DNA from: Mixophyes australis
Taxonomy: Eukaryota; Chordata; Amphibia; Anura; Limnodynastidae
Direction of reading: 5' to 3'
DNA length: 64,000 bases
Assembly: GCA_036250195.1 (NCBI GenBank)
Contig: JAVHZZ010000005.1
Location: forward strand, 131,279,199 to 131,343,198
A program made the translations under genes and the position numbers. The stretch's first letter is position 1; every line of letters begins with the position of its first letter. The notes beneath the pieces are model-generated. The model worked only from the letters and a program-made list of their open reading frames with translations, ran no database searches and had not been told where the DNA came from. Positions 50,152 through 62,600 of this stretch are shown in pieces.

Positions 50152-53100
50152 AATGTTAGAAATGTCATGAGAAACAACAATTATGTAAAAGAATTGATGT
50201 AAATCATTGTTTCTAAGAGAAAGTGAGACAGGAATGCAAAAAAGCGTTGTTTTTGGACGGCAATGAAGAAATGACTATCTTTTGCGATTTCTTTTGCTCA
50301 GAGAGACTTAGAAAGTTGATAATTGTGGGCGAGGTTAGAAATGTCATGAGAAACAAGAATTATGTAAAAGGATTGATGTAAGTCAATGTTTCCAAGAGAA
50401 AGGGAGACAAGAGTGTAAAAAAGCATTGTTTTTGGACGGCAATGAAGAAATGACTATCTTTTGCGATTTCTCTTGCTCAGAGAGACTTAGAAAGTTGATA
50501 ATTGTGGGCAATGTTAGAAATGTCATGAGAAACAAGAATTATGTAAAAGGATTGATGTAAATCATTGTTTCTAAGAGAAAGTGAGACAGGAATGCAAAAA
50601 AGCGTTGTTTTTGTACGGCAATGAAGAAATGACTATGTTTTGCGATTTCTCTTGCTCAGAAAGACTTAGAAAGTTGATAATTGTGGGCAATGTTAGAAAT
50701 GTCATGAGAAACAAGAATTATGTAAAAGGATTAATGTAAGTCATTGTTTCCAAGAGAAAGTGAGACAGGAGTGTAAAAAAGCCTTGTTTTTAGACGGCAA
50801 TGAAGAAATGACTATCTTTTGCGATTTCTCTTGCTCAGAAAGACTTACAAAGTTGATAATTGTGGGCAATGTTATAAATGTCATGAGAAACAAGAATTAT
50901 GTAAAAGGATTGATGTAAATCATTGTTTCTAAGAGAAAGTGAGACAGGAATGCAAAAAAGCGTTGTTTTTGTACGGCAATGAAGAAATGACTATGTTTTG
51001 CGATTTCTCCTGCTCAGAAAGACTTAGAAAGTTGATAATTGTGGGCAATGTTAGAAATGTCATGAGAAACAAGAATTATGTAAAAGGATTGATGTAAGTC
51101 ATTGTTTCCAAGAGAAAGGGAGACAGGAGTGTAAAAAAGCGTTGTTTTTGGACGGCAATGAAGAAATGACTATCTTTTCCGATTTCTCTTGCTCAGAGAG
51201 ACTTAGAAAGTTGATAATTGTGGTCGATGTTAGAAATGTCATGAGAAACAAGAATTGTGTAAAAGGATTTATGTTAGTCATTGTTTCCAAGAGAAAGTGA
51301 GACAGGAGTGTAAAAAAGCCTTGTTTTTGGACGGCAATGAAGAAATGACTATCTTTTGCGATTTCTCTTGCTCCGAAAGACTTAGAAAGTTGATAATTGT
51401 GGGCAATGTTAGAAATGTCATGAGAAACAAGAATTATGTAAAAGAATTGATGTAAGTCATTGTTTCTAAGAGAAAGTGAGACAGGAATGCAAAAAAGCGT
51501 TGTTTTTGGACGGCAATGAAGAAATGACTATCTTTTGCGATTTCTTTTGCTCAGAGAGACTTAGAAAGTTGATAATTGTGGGCGATGTTAGAAATGTCAT
51601 GAGAAACAAGAATTATGTAAAAGGATTGATGTTAGTCATTGTTTCCAAGAGAAAGGAAGACAGGAGTGTAAAAAAGCGTTGTTTTTGGACGGCAATGAAG
51701 AAATGACTATGTTTTGCGATTTCTCTTGCTCAGAAAGACTTAGAAAGTTGATAATTGTGGGCAATGTTAGAAATGTCATGAGAAACAAGAATTATGTAAA
51801 AGGATTGATGTTAGTCATTGTTTCCAAGAGAAAGGGAGACAGGAGTGTAAAAAAGCGTTGTTTTTGGACGGCAATGAAGAAATGACTATGTTTTGCGATT
51901 TCTCTTGCTCAGAAAGACTTAGAAAGTTGATAATTGTGGGCAATGTTAGAAATGTCATGAGAAACAAGAATTATGTAAAAGGATTAATGTAAGTCATTGT
52001 TTCCAAGAGAAAGTGAGACAGGAGTGTAAAAAAGCCTTGTTTTTAGACGGCAATGAAGAAATGACTATCTTTTGCGATTTCTCTTGCTCAGAAAGACTTA
52101 CAAAGTTGATAATTGTGGGCAATGTTATAAATGTCATGAGAAACAAGAATTATGTAAAAGGATTGATGTAAATCATTGTTTCTAAGAGAAAGTGAGACAG
52201 GAATGCAAAAAAGCGTTGTTTTTGTACGGCAATGAAGAAATGACTATGTTTTGCGATTTCTCCTGCTCAGAAAGACTTAGAAAGTTGATAATTGTGGGCA
52301 ATGTTAGAAATGTCATGAGAAACAAGAATTATGTAAAAGGATTGATGTAAGTCATTGTTTCCAAGAGAAAGGGAGACAGGAGTGTAAAAAAGCGTTGTTT
52401 TTGGACGGCAATGAAGAAATGACTATCTTTTGCGATTTCTCTTGCTCAGAAAGACTTAGAAAGTTGATAATTGTGGGCAATGTTAGAAATGTCATGAGAA
52501 ACAAGAACTATGTAAAAGGATTGATGTAAGTCATTGTTTCCAAGAGAAAGGGAGACAGGAGTGTAAAAAAGCCTTGTTTTTGGACGGCAATGAAGAAATG
52601 ACTATCTTTTGCGATTTCTCTTGCTCAGAAAGACTTAGGAAGTTGATAATTGTGGGCAATGTTAGAAATGTCATGAGAAACAAGAATTATGTAAAAGGAT
52701 TGATGTAAGTCATTGTTTCCAAGAGAAAGGGAGACAGGAGTGTAAAAAAGCCTTGTTTTTGGACGGCAATGAAGAAATGACTATCTTTTGCGATTTCTCT
52801 TGCTCAGAAAGACTTAGAAAGTTGATAATTGTGGGCGAGGTTAGAAATGTCATGAGAAACAAGAATTATGTAAAAGGATTGATGTTAGTCATTGTTTCCA
52901 AGAGAAAGGGAGACAGGAGTGTAAAAAAGCGTTGTTTTTGGACGGCAATGAAGAAATGACTATGTTTTGCGATTTCTCTTGCTCAGAAAGACTTAGAAAG
53001 TTGATAATTGTGGGCAATGTTAGAAATGTCATGAGAAACAAGAATTATGTAAAAGGATTGATGTAAGTCATTGTTTCCAAGAGAAAGTGAGACAGGAGTG

Positions 53101-53372
53101 TAAAAAAGCCTTGTTTTTGGACGGCAATGAAGAAATGACTATCTTTTGCGATTTCTCTTGCTCAGAAAGACTTAGAAAGTTGATAATTGTGGGCAATGTT
53201 ATAAATGTCATGAGAAACAAGAATTATGTAAAAGGATTGATGTAAATCTTGTTTCTAAGAGAAAGTGAGACAGGAATGCAAAAAAGCGTTGTTTTTGTAC
53301 GGCAATGAAGAAATGACTATGTTTTGCAATTTCTCTTGCTCAGAAAGACTTAGAAAGTTGATAATTGTGGGC
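50152..53372 (+). repeat. HOR family B, unit 4 (18 monomers)
   Basis: The order is b1-b7, b9, b10, a b17-like monomer (51763), b4 and b5 again (51942, 52121), a GCGTTG monomer (52300), b15-b19. From here b4 reads TTTTTAGACGG, b7 reads GCTCCGAAAG and b15 reads AAGAACTATG, giving a signature set for the right-hand B units. b3 has TTAGAAAT rather than TTATAAAT. Length is 18 x 179 - 1. Confidence 0.86.
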
Positions 53373-56300
53373 AATGTTAGAAATGTCATGAGAAACAACA
53401 ATTATGTAAAAGAATTGATGTAAATCATTGTTTCTAAGAGAAAGTGAGACAGGAATGCAAAAAAGCGTTGTTTTTGGACGGCAATGAAGAAATGACTATC
53501 TTTTGCGATTTCTTTTGCTCAGAGAGACTTAGAAAGTTGATAATTGTGGGCGAGGTTAGAAATGTCATGAGAAACAAGAATTATGTAAAAGGATTGATGT
53601 AAGTCAATGTTTCCAAGAGAAAGGGAGACAAGAGTGTAAAAAAGCATTGTTTTTGGACAGCAATGAAGAAATGACTATCTTTTGCGATTTCTCTTGCTCA
53701 GAGAGACTTAGAAAGTTGATAATTGTGGGCAATGTTAGAAATGTCATGAGAAACAAGAATTATGTAAAAGGATTGATGTAAATCATTGTTTCTAAGAGAA
53801 AGTGAGACAGGAATGCAAAAAAGCGTTGTTTTTGTACGGCAATGAAGAAATGACTATGTTTTGCGATTTCTCTTGCTCAGAAAGACTTAGAAAGTTGATA
53901 ATTGTGGGCAATGTTAGAAATGTCATGAGAAACAAGAATTATGTAAAAGGATTAATGTAAGTCATTGTTTCCAAGAGAAAGTGAGACAGGAGTGTAAAAA
54001 AGCCTTGTTTTTAGACGGCAATGAAGAAATGACTATCTTTTGCGATTTCTCTTGCTCAGAAAGACTTACAAAGTTGATAATTGTGGGCAATGTTATAAAT
54101 GTCATGAGAAACAAGAATTATGTAAAAGGATTGATGTAAATCATTGTTTCTAAGAGAAAGTGAGACAGGAATGCAAAAAAGCGTTGTTTTTGTACGGCAA
54201 TGAAGAAATGACTATGTTTTGCGATTTCTCTTGCTCAGAAAGACTTAGAAAGTTGATAATTGTGGGCAATGTTAGAAATGTCATGAGAAACAAGAATTAT
54301 GTAAAAGGATTAATGTAAGTCATTGTTTCCAAGAGAAAGTGAGACAGGAGTGTAAAAAAGCCTTGTTTTTAGACGGCAATGAAGAAATGACTATCTTTTG
54401 CGATTTCTCTTGCTCAGAAAGACTTACAAAGTTGATAATTGTGGGCAATGTTATAAATGTCATGAGAAACAAGAATTATGTAAAAGGATTGATGTAAATC
54501 ATTGTTTCTAAGAGAAAGTGAGACAGGAATGCAAAAAAGCGTTGTTTTTGTACGGCAATGAAGAAATGACTATGTTTTGCGATTTCTCCTGCTCAGAAAG
54601 ACTTAGAAAGTTGATAATTGTGGGCAATGTTAGAAATGTCATGAGAAACAAGAATTATGTAAAAGGATTGATGTAAGTCATTGTTTCCAAGAGAAAGGGA
54701 GACAGGAGTGTAAAAAAGCGTTGTTTTTGGACGGCAATGAAGAAATGACTATCTTTTCCGATTTCTCTTGCTCAGAGAGACTTAGAAAGTTGATAATTGT
54801 GGTCGATGTTAGAAATGTCATGAGAAACAAGAATTGTGTAAAAGGATTTATGTTAGTCATTGTTTCCAAGAGAAAGTGAGACAGGAGTGTAAAAAAGCCT
54901 TGTTTTTGGACGGCAATGAAGAAATGACTATCTTTTGCGATTTCTCTTGCTCCGAAAGACTTAGAAAGTTGATAATTGTGGGCAATGTTAGAAATGTCAT
55001 GAGAAACAAGAATTATGTAAAAGAATTGATGTAAGTCATTGTTTCTAAGAGAAAGTGAGACAGGAATGCAAAAAAGCGTTGTTTTTGGACGGCAATGAAG
55101 AAATGACTATCTTTTGCGATTTCTTTTGCTCAGAGAGACTTAGAAAGTTGATAATTGTGGGCGATGTTAGAAATGTCATGAGAAACAAGAATTATGTAAA
55201 AGGATTGATGTTAGTCATTGTTTCCAAGAGAAAGGAAGACAGGAGTGTAAAAAAGCGTTGTTTTTGGACGGCAATGAAGAAATGACTATGTTTTGCGATT
55301 TCTCTTGCTCAGAAAGACTTAGAAAGTTGATAATTGTGGGCAATGTTAGAAATGTCATGAGAAACAAGAATTATGTAAAAGGATTGATGTTAGTCATTGT
55401 TTCCAAGAGAAAGGGAGACAGGAGTGTAAAAAAGCGTTGTTTTTGGACGGCAATGAAGAAATGACTATGTTTTGCGATTTCTCTTGCTCAGAAAGACTTA
55501 GAAAGTTGATAATTGTGGGCAATGTTAGAAATGTCATGAGAAACAAGAATTATGTAAAAGGATTGATGTAAGTCATTGTTTCCAAGAGAAAGGGAGACAG
55601 GAGTGTAAAAAAGCGTTGTTTTTGGACGGCAATGAAGAAATGACTATCTTTTGCGATTTCTCTTGCTCAGAAAGACTTAGGAAGTTGATAATTGTGGGCA
55701 ATGTTAGAAATGTCATGAGAAACAATAATTATGTAAAAGGATTGATGTAAGTCATTGTTTCCAAGAGAAAGGGAGACAGGAGTGTAAAAAAGCATTGTTT
55801 TTGGACGGCAATGAAGAAATGACTATCTTTTGCGATTTCTCTTGCTCAGAGAGACTTAGAAAGTTGATAATTGTGGGCAATGTTATAAATGTCATGAGAA
55901 ACAAGAATTATGTAAAAGGATTGATGTAAATCATTGTTTCTAAGAGAAAGTGAGACAGGAATGCAAAAAAGCGATGTTTTTGTACGGCAATGAAGAAATG
56001 ACTATGTTTTGCGATTTCTCTTGCTCAGAAAGACTTAGAAAGTTCATAATTGTGGGCAATGTTAGAAATGTCATGAGAAACAAGAATTATGTAAAAGGAT
56101 TGATGTAAGTCATTGTTTCCAAGAGAAAGGGAGACAGGAGTGTAAAAAAGCGTTGTTTTTGGACGGCAATGAAGAAATGACTATGTTTTGCGATTTCTCT
56201 TGCTCAGAAAGACTTAGAAAGTTGATAATTGTGGGCAATGTTAGAAATGTCATGAGAAACAAGAATTATGTAAAAGGATTGATGTAAGTCATTGTTTCCA

Positions 56301-57667
56301 AGAGAAAGGGAGACAGGAGTGTAAAAAAGCGTTGTCTTTGGACGGCAATGAAGAAATGACTATGTTTTGCGATTTCTCTTGCTCAGAAAGACTTAGAAAG
56401 TTGATAATTGTGGGCAATGTTAGAAATGTCATGAGAAACAAGAACTATGTAAAAGGATTGATGTAAGTCATTGTTTCCAAGAGAAAGGGAGACAGGAGTG
56501 TAAAAAAGCCTTGTTTTTGGACGGCAATGAAGAAATGACTATCTTTTGCGATTTCTCTTGCTCAGAAAGACTTAGGAAGTTGATAATTGTGGGCAATGTT
56601 AGAAATGTCATGAGAAACAAGAATTATGTAAAAGGATTGATGTAAGTCATTGTTTCCAAGAGAAAGGGAGACAGGAGTGTAAAAAAGCGTTGTTTTTGGA
56701 CGGCAATGAAGAAATGACTATCTTTTCCGATTTCTCTTGCTCAGAGAGACTTAGAAAGTTGATAATTGTGGTCGATGTTAGAAATGTCATGAGAAACAAG
56801 AATTGTGTAAAAGGATTTATGTTAGTCATTGTTTCCAAGAGAAAGTGAGACAGGAGTGTAAAAAAGCCTTGTTTTTGGACGGCAATGAAGAAATGACTAT
56901 CTTTTGCGATTTCTCTTGCTCCGAAAGACTTAGAAAGTTGATAATTGTGGGCAATGTTAGAAATGTCATGAGAAACAAGAATTATGTAAAAGAATTGATG
57001 TAAGTCATTGTTTCTAAGAGAAAGTGAGACAGGAATGCAAAAAAGCGTTGTTTTTGGACGGCAATGAAGAAATGACTATCTTTTGCGATTTCTCTTGCTC
57101 AGAAAGACTTAGAAAGTTGATAATTGTGGGCGAGGTTAGAAATGTCATGAGAAACAAGAATTATGTAAAAGGATTGATGTTAGTCATTGTTTCCAAGAGA
57201 AAGGGAGACAGGAGTGTAAAAAAGCGTTGTTTTTGGACGGCAATGAAGAAATGACTATGTTTTGCGATTTCTCTTGCTCAGAAAGACTTAGAAAGTTGAT
57301 AATTGTGGGCAATGTTAGAAATGTCATGAGAAACAAGAATTATGTAAAAGGATTGATGTAAGTCATTGTTTCCAAGAGAAAGTGAGACAGGAGTGTAAAA
57401 AAGCCTTGTTTTTGGACGGCAATGAAGAAATGACTATCTTTTGCGATTTCTCTTGCTCAGAAAGACTTAGAAAGTTGATAATTGTGGGCAATGTTATAAA
57501 TGTCATGAGAAACAAGAATTATGTAAAAGGATTGATGTAAATCTTGTTTCTAAGAGAAAGTGAGACAGGAATGCAAAAAAGCGTTGTTTTTGTACGGCAA
57601 TGAAGAAATGACTATGTTTTGCAATTTCTCTTGCTCAGAAAGACTTAGAAAGTTGATAATTGTGGGC
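53373..57667 (+). repeat. HOR family B, expanded unit 5 (24 monomers)
   Basis: The order is b1-b5, b4, b5, b6, b7, b9, b10, b17, then a six-monomer block (55521-56594), b6 and b7 again (56595, 56774), a b9/b16 hybrid (56953), b17-b19. The b4-b5 pair and the b6-b7-b9 run are each duplicated. b2 has GGACAGC at 53658. The six-monomer block contains AACAATAAT, GCATTG, TTCATAATT, GTTGTCTTT and AACTATG markers in that order. Length is 24 x 179 - 1. Confidence 0.85.
55521..56594 (+). repeat. Six-monomer block, copy 1 of 3 (1074 bp)
   Basis: Six monomers, 6 x 179 bp, containing in order TTAGGAAG, AACAATAAT with GCATTG, TTATAAAT with TTCATAATT, GCGTTG with ACTATG, GTTGTCTTT, and AACTATG with TTAGGAAG. 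It recurs at 57668-58741 and 62321-63394. Copy 1 has one private change, GCGATGTTT for GCGTTGTTT near 55973. The block moves as a unit between different flanking monomers. Confidence 0.85.
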
Positions 57668-59635
57668 AATGTTAGAAATGTCATGAGAAACAAGAATTAT
57701 GTAAAAGGATTGATGTAAGTCATTGTTTCCAAGAGAAAGGGAGACAGGAGTGTAAAAAAGCGTTGTTTTTGGACGGCAATGAAGAAATGACTATCTTTTG
57801 CGATTTCTCTTGCTCAGAAAGACTTAGGAAGTTGATAATTGTGGGCAATGTTAGAAATGTCATGAGAAACAATAATTATGTAAAAGGATTGATGTAAGTC
57901 ATTGTTTCCAAGAGAAAGGGAGACAGGAGTGTAAAAAAGCATTGTTTTTGGACGGCAATGAAGAAATGACTATCTTTTGCGATTTCTCTTGCTCAGAGAG
58001 ACTTAGAAAGTTGATAATTGTGGGCAATGTTATAAATGTCATGAGAAACAAGAATTATGTAAAAGGATTGATGTAAATCATTGTTTCTAAGAGAAAGTGA
58101 GACAGGAATGCAAAAAAGCGTTGTTTTTGTACGGCAATGAAGAAATGACTATGTTTTGCGATTTCTCTTGCTCAGAAAGACTTAGAAAGTTCATAATTGT
58201 GGGCAATGTTAGAAATGTCATGAGAAACAAGAATTATGTAAAAGGATTGATGTAAGTCATTGTTTCCAAGAGAAAGGGAGACAGGAGTGTAAAAAAGCGT
58301 TGTTTTTGGACGGCAATGAAGAAATGACTATGTTTTGCGATTTCTCTTGCTCAGAAAGACTTAGAAAGTTGATAATTGTGGGCAATGTTAGAAATGTCAT
58401 GAGAAACAAGAATTATGTAAAAGGATTGATGTAAGTCATTGTTTCCAAGAGAAAGGGAGACAGGAGTGTAAAAAAGCGTTGTCTTTGGACGGCAATGAAG
58501 AAATGACTATGTTTTGCGATTTCTCTTGCTCAGAAAGACTTAGAAAGTTGATAATTGTGGGCAATGTTAGAAATGTCATGAGAAACAAGAACTATGTAAA
58601 AGGATTGATGTAAGTCATTGTTTCCAAGAGAAAGGGAGACAGGAGTGTAAAAAAGCCTTGTTTTTGGACGGCAATGAAGAAATGACTATCTTTTGCGATT
58701 TCTCTTGCTCAGAAAGACTTAGGAAGTTGATAATTGTGGGCAATGTTAGAAATGTCATGAGAAACAAGAATTATGTAAAAGGATTGATGTAAGTCATTGT
58801 TTCCAAGAGAAAGGGAGACAGGAGTGTAAAAAAGCCTTGTTTTTGGACGGCAATGAAGAAATGACTATCTTTTGCGATTTCTCTTGCTCAGAGAGACTTA
58901 GAAAGTTGATAATTGTGGGCAATGTTAGAAATGTCATGAGAAACAAGAATTATGTAAAAGGATTGATGTAAATCATTGTTTCTAAGAGAAAGTGAGACAG
59001 GAATGCAAAAAAGCGTTGTTTTTGTACGGCAATGAAGAAATGACTATGTTTTGCGATTTCTCTTGCTCAGAAAGACTTAGAAAGTTGATAATTGTGGGCG
59101 AGGTTAGAAATGTCATGAGAAACAAGAATTATGTAAAAGGATTGATGTTAGTCATTGTTTCCAAGAGAAAGGGAGACAGGAGTGTAAAAAAGCGTTGTTT
59201 TTGGACGGCAATGAAGAAATGACTATGTTTTGCGATTTCTCTTGCTCAGAAAGACTTAGAAAGTTGATAATTGTGGGCAATGTTAGAAATGTCATGAGAA
59301 ACAAGAATTATGTAAAAGGATTGATGTAAGTCATTGTTTCCAAGAGAAAGTGAGACAGGAGTGTAAAAAAGCCTTGTTTTTGGACGGCAATGAAGAAATG
59401 ACTATCTTTTGCGATTTCTCTTGCTCAGAAAGACTTAGAAAGTTGATAATTGTGGGCAATGTTATAAATGTCATGAGAAACAAGAATTATGTAAAAGGAT
59501 TGATGTAAATCTTGTTTCTAAGAGAAAGTGAGACAGGAATGCAAAAAAGCGTTGTTTTTGTACGGCAATGAAGAAATGACTATGTTTTGCAATTTCTCTT
59601 GCTCAGAAAGACTTAGAAAGTTGATAATTGTGGGC
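57668..59635 (+). repeat. HOR family B, short unit 6 (11 monomers)
   Basis: This unit has no b1: b19 at 57490 joins directly to a copy of the six-monomer block (57668-58741). It is followed by two hybrid monomers (58742 with CAGAGAG; 58921 starting as b3 with TGTACGG but ending in GGCGAGG as b16), then b17-b19. Length is 11 x 179 - 1. Confidence 0.84.
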
Positions 59636-62600
59636 AATGTTAGAAATGTCATGAGAAACAACAATTATGTAAAAGAATTGATGTAAATCATTGTTTCTAA
59701 GAGAAAGTGAGACAGGAATGCAAAAAAGCGTTGTTTTTGGACGGCAATGAAGAAATGACTATCTTTTGCGATTTCTTTTGCTCAGAGAGACTTAGAAAGT
59801 TGATAATTGTGGGCGAGGTTAGAAATGTCATGAGAAACAAGAATTATGTAAAAGGATTGATGTAAGTCAATGTTTCCAAGAGAAAGGGAGACAAGAGTGT
59901 AAAAAAGCATTGTTTTTGGACAGCAATGAAGAAATGACTATCTTTTGCGATTTCTCTTGCTCAGAGAGACTTAGAAAGTTGATAATTGTGGGCAATGTTA
60001 GAAATGTCATGAGAAACAAGAATTATGTAAAAGGATTGATGTAAATCATTGTTTCTAAGAGAAAGTGAGACAGGAATGCAAAAAAGCGTTGTTTTTGTAC
60101 GGCAATGAAGAAATGACTATGTTTTGCGATTTCTCTTGCTCAGAAAGACTTAGAAAGTTGATAATTGTGGGCAATGTTAGAAATGTCATGAGAAACAAGA
60201 ATTATGTAAAAGGATTAATGTAAGTCATTGTTTCCAAGAGAAAGTGAGACAGGAGTGTAAAAAAGCCTTGTTTTTAGACGGCAATGAAGAAATGACTATC
60301 TTTTGCGATTTCTCTTGCTCAGAAAGACTTACAAAGTTGATAATTGTGGGCAATGTTATAAATGTCATGAGAAACAAGAATTATGTAAAAGGATTGATGT
60401 AAATCATTGTTTCTAAGAGAAAGTGAGACAGGAATGCAAAAAAGCGTTGTTTTTGTACGGCAATGAAGAAATGACTATGTTTTGCGATTTCTCCTGCTCA
60501 GAAAGACTTAGAAAGTTGATAATTGTGGGCAATGTTAGAAATGTCATGAGAAACAAGAATTATGTAAAAGGATTGATGTAAGTCATTGTTTCCAAGAGAA
60601 AGGGAGACAGGAGTGTAAAAAAGCGTTGTTTTTGGACGGCAATGAAGAAATGACTATCTTTTGCGATTTCTCTTGCTCAGAAAGACTTAGAAAGTTGATA
60701 ATTGTGGGCAATGTTAGAAATGTCATGAGAAACAAGAACTATGTAAAAGGATTGATGTAAGTCATTGTTTCCAAGAGAAAGGGAGACAGGAGTGTAAAAA
60801 AGCCTTGTTTTTGGACGGCAATGAAGAAATGACTATCTTTTGCGATTTCTCTTGCTCAGAAAGACTTAGGAAGTTGATAATTGTGGGCAATGTTAGAAAT
60901 GTCATGAGAAACAAGAATTATGTAAAAGGATTGATGTAAATCATTGTTTCTAAGAGAAAGTGAGACAGGAATGCAAAAAAGCGTTGTTTTTGTACGGCAA
61001 TGAAGAAATGACTATGTTTTGCGATTTCTCTTGCTCAGAAAGACTTAGAAAGTTGATAATTGTGGGCAATGTTAGAAATGTCATGAGAAACAAGAATTAT
61101 GTAAAAGGATTAATGTAAGTCATTGTTTCCAAGAGAAAGTGAGACAGGAGTGTAAAAAAGCCTTGTTTTTAGACGGCAATGAAGAAATGACTATCTTTTG
61201 CGATTTCTCTTGCTCAGAAAGACTTACAAAGTTGATAATTGTGGGCAATGTTATAAATGTCATGAGAAACAAGAATTATGTAAAAGGATTGATGTAAATC
61301 ATTGTTTCTAAGAGAAAGTGAGACAGGAATGCAAAAAAGCGTTGTTTTTGTACGGCAATGAAGAAATGACTATGTTTTGCGATTTCTCCTGCTCAGAAAG
61401 ACTTAGAAAGTTGATAATTGTGGGCAATGTTAGAAATGTCATGAGAAACAAGAATTATGTAAAAGGATTGATGTAAGTCATTGTTTCCAAGAGAAAGGGA
61501 GACAGGAGTGTAAAAAAGCGTTGTTTTTGGACGGCAATGAAGAAATGACTATCTTTTCCGATTTCTCTTGCTCAGAGAGACTTAGAAAGTTGATAATTGT
61601 GGTCGATGTTAGAAATGTCATGAGAAACAAGAATTGTGTAAAAGGATTTATGTTAGTCATTGTTTCCAAGAGAAAGTGAGACAGGAGTGTAAAAAAGCCT
61701 TGTTTTTGGACGGCAATGAAGAAATGACTATCTTTTGCGATTTCTCTTGCTCCGAAAGACTTAGAAAGTTGATAATTGTGGGCAATGTTAGAAATGTCAT
61801 GAGAAACAAGAATTATGTAAAAGAATTGATGTAAGTCATTGTTTCTAAGAGAAAGTGAGACAGGAATGCAAAAAAGCGTTGTTTTTGGACGGCAATGAAG
61901 AAATGACTATCTTTTGCGATTTCTTTTGCTCAGAGAGACTTAGAAAGTTGATAATTGTGGGCGATGTTAGAAATGTCATGAGAAACAAGAATTATGTAAA
62001 AGGATTGATGTTAGTCATTGTTTCCAAGAGAAAGGAAGACAGGAGTGTAAAAAAGCGTTGTTTTTGGACGGCAATGAAGAAATGACTATGTTTTGCGATT
62101 TCTCTTGCTCAGAAAGACTTAGAAAGTTGATAATTGTGGGCAATGTTAGAAATGTCATGAGAAACAAGAATTATGTAAAAGGATTGATGTTAGTCATTGT
62201 TTCCAAGAGAAAGGGAGACAGGAGTGTAAAAAAGCGTTGTTTTTGGACGGCAATGAAGAAATGACTATGTTTTGCGATTTCTCTTGCTCAGAAAGACTTA
62301 GAAAGTTGATAATTGTGGGCAATGTTAGAAATGTCATGAGAAACAAGAATTATGTAAAAGGATTGATGTAAGTCATTGTTTCCAAGAGAAAGGGAGACAG
62401 GAGTGTAAAAAAGCGTTGTTTTTGGACGGCAATGAAGAAATGACTATCTTTTGCGATTTCTCTTGCTCAGAAAGACTTAGGAAGTTGATAATTGTGGGCA
62501 ATGTTAGAAATGTCATGAGAAACAATAATTATGTAAAAGGATTGATGTAAGTCATTGTTTCCAAGAGAAAGGGAGACAGGAGTGTAAAAAAGCATTGTTT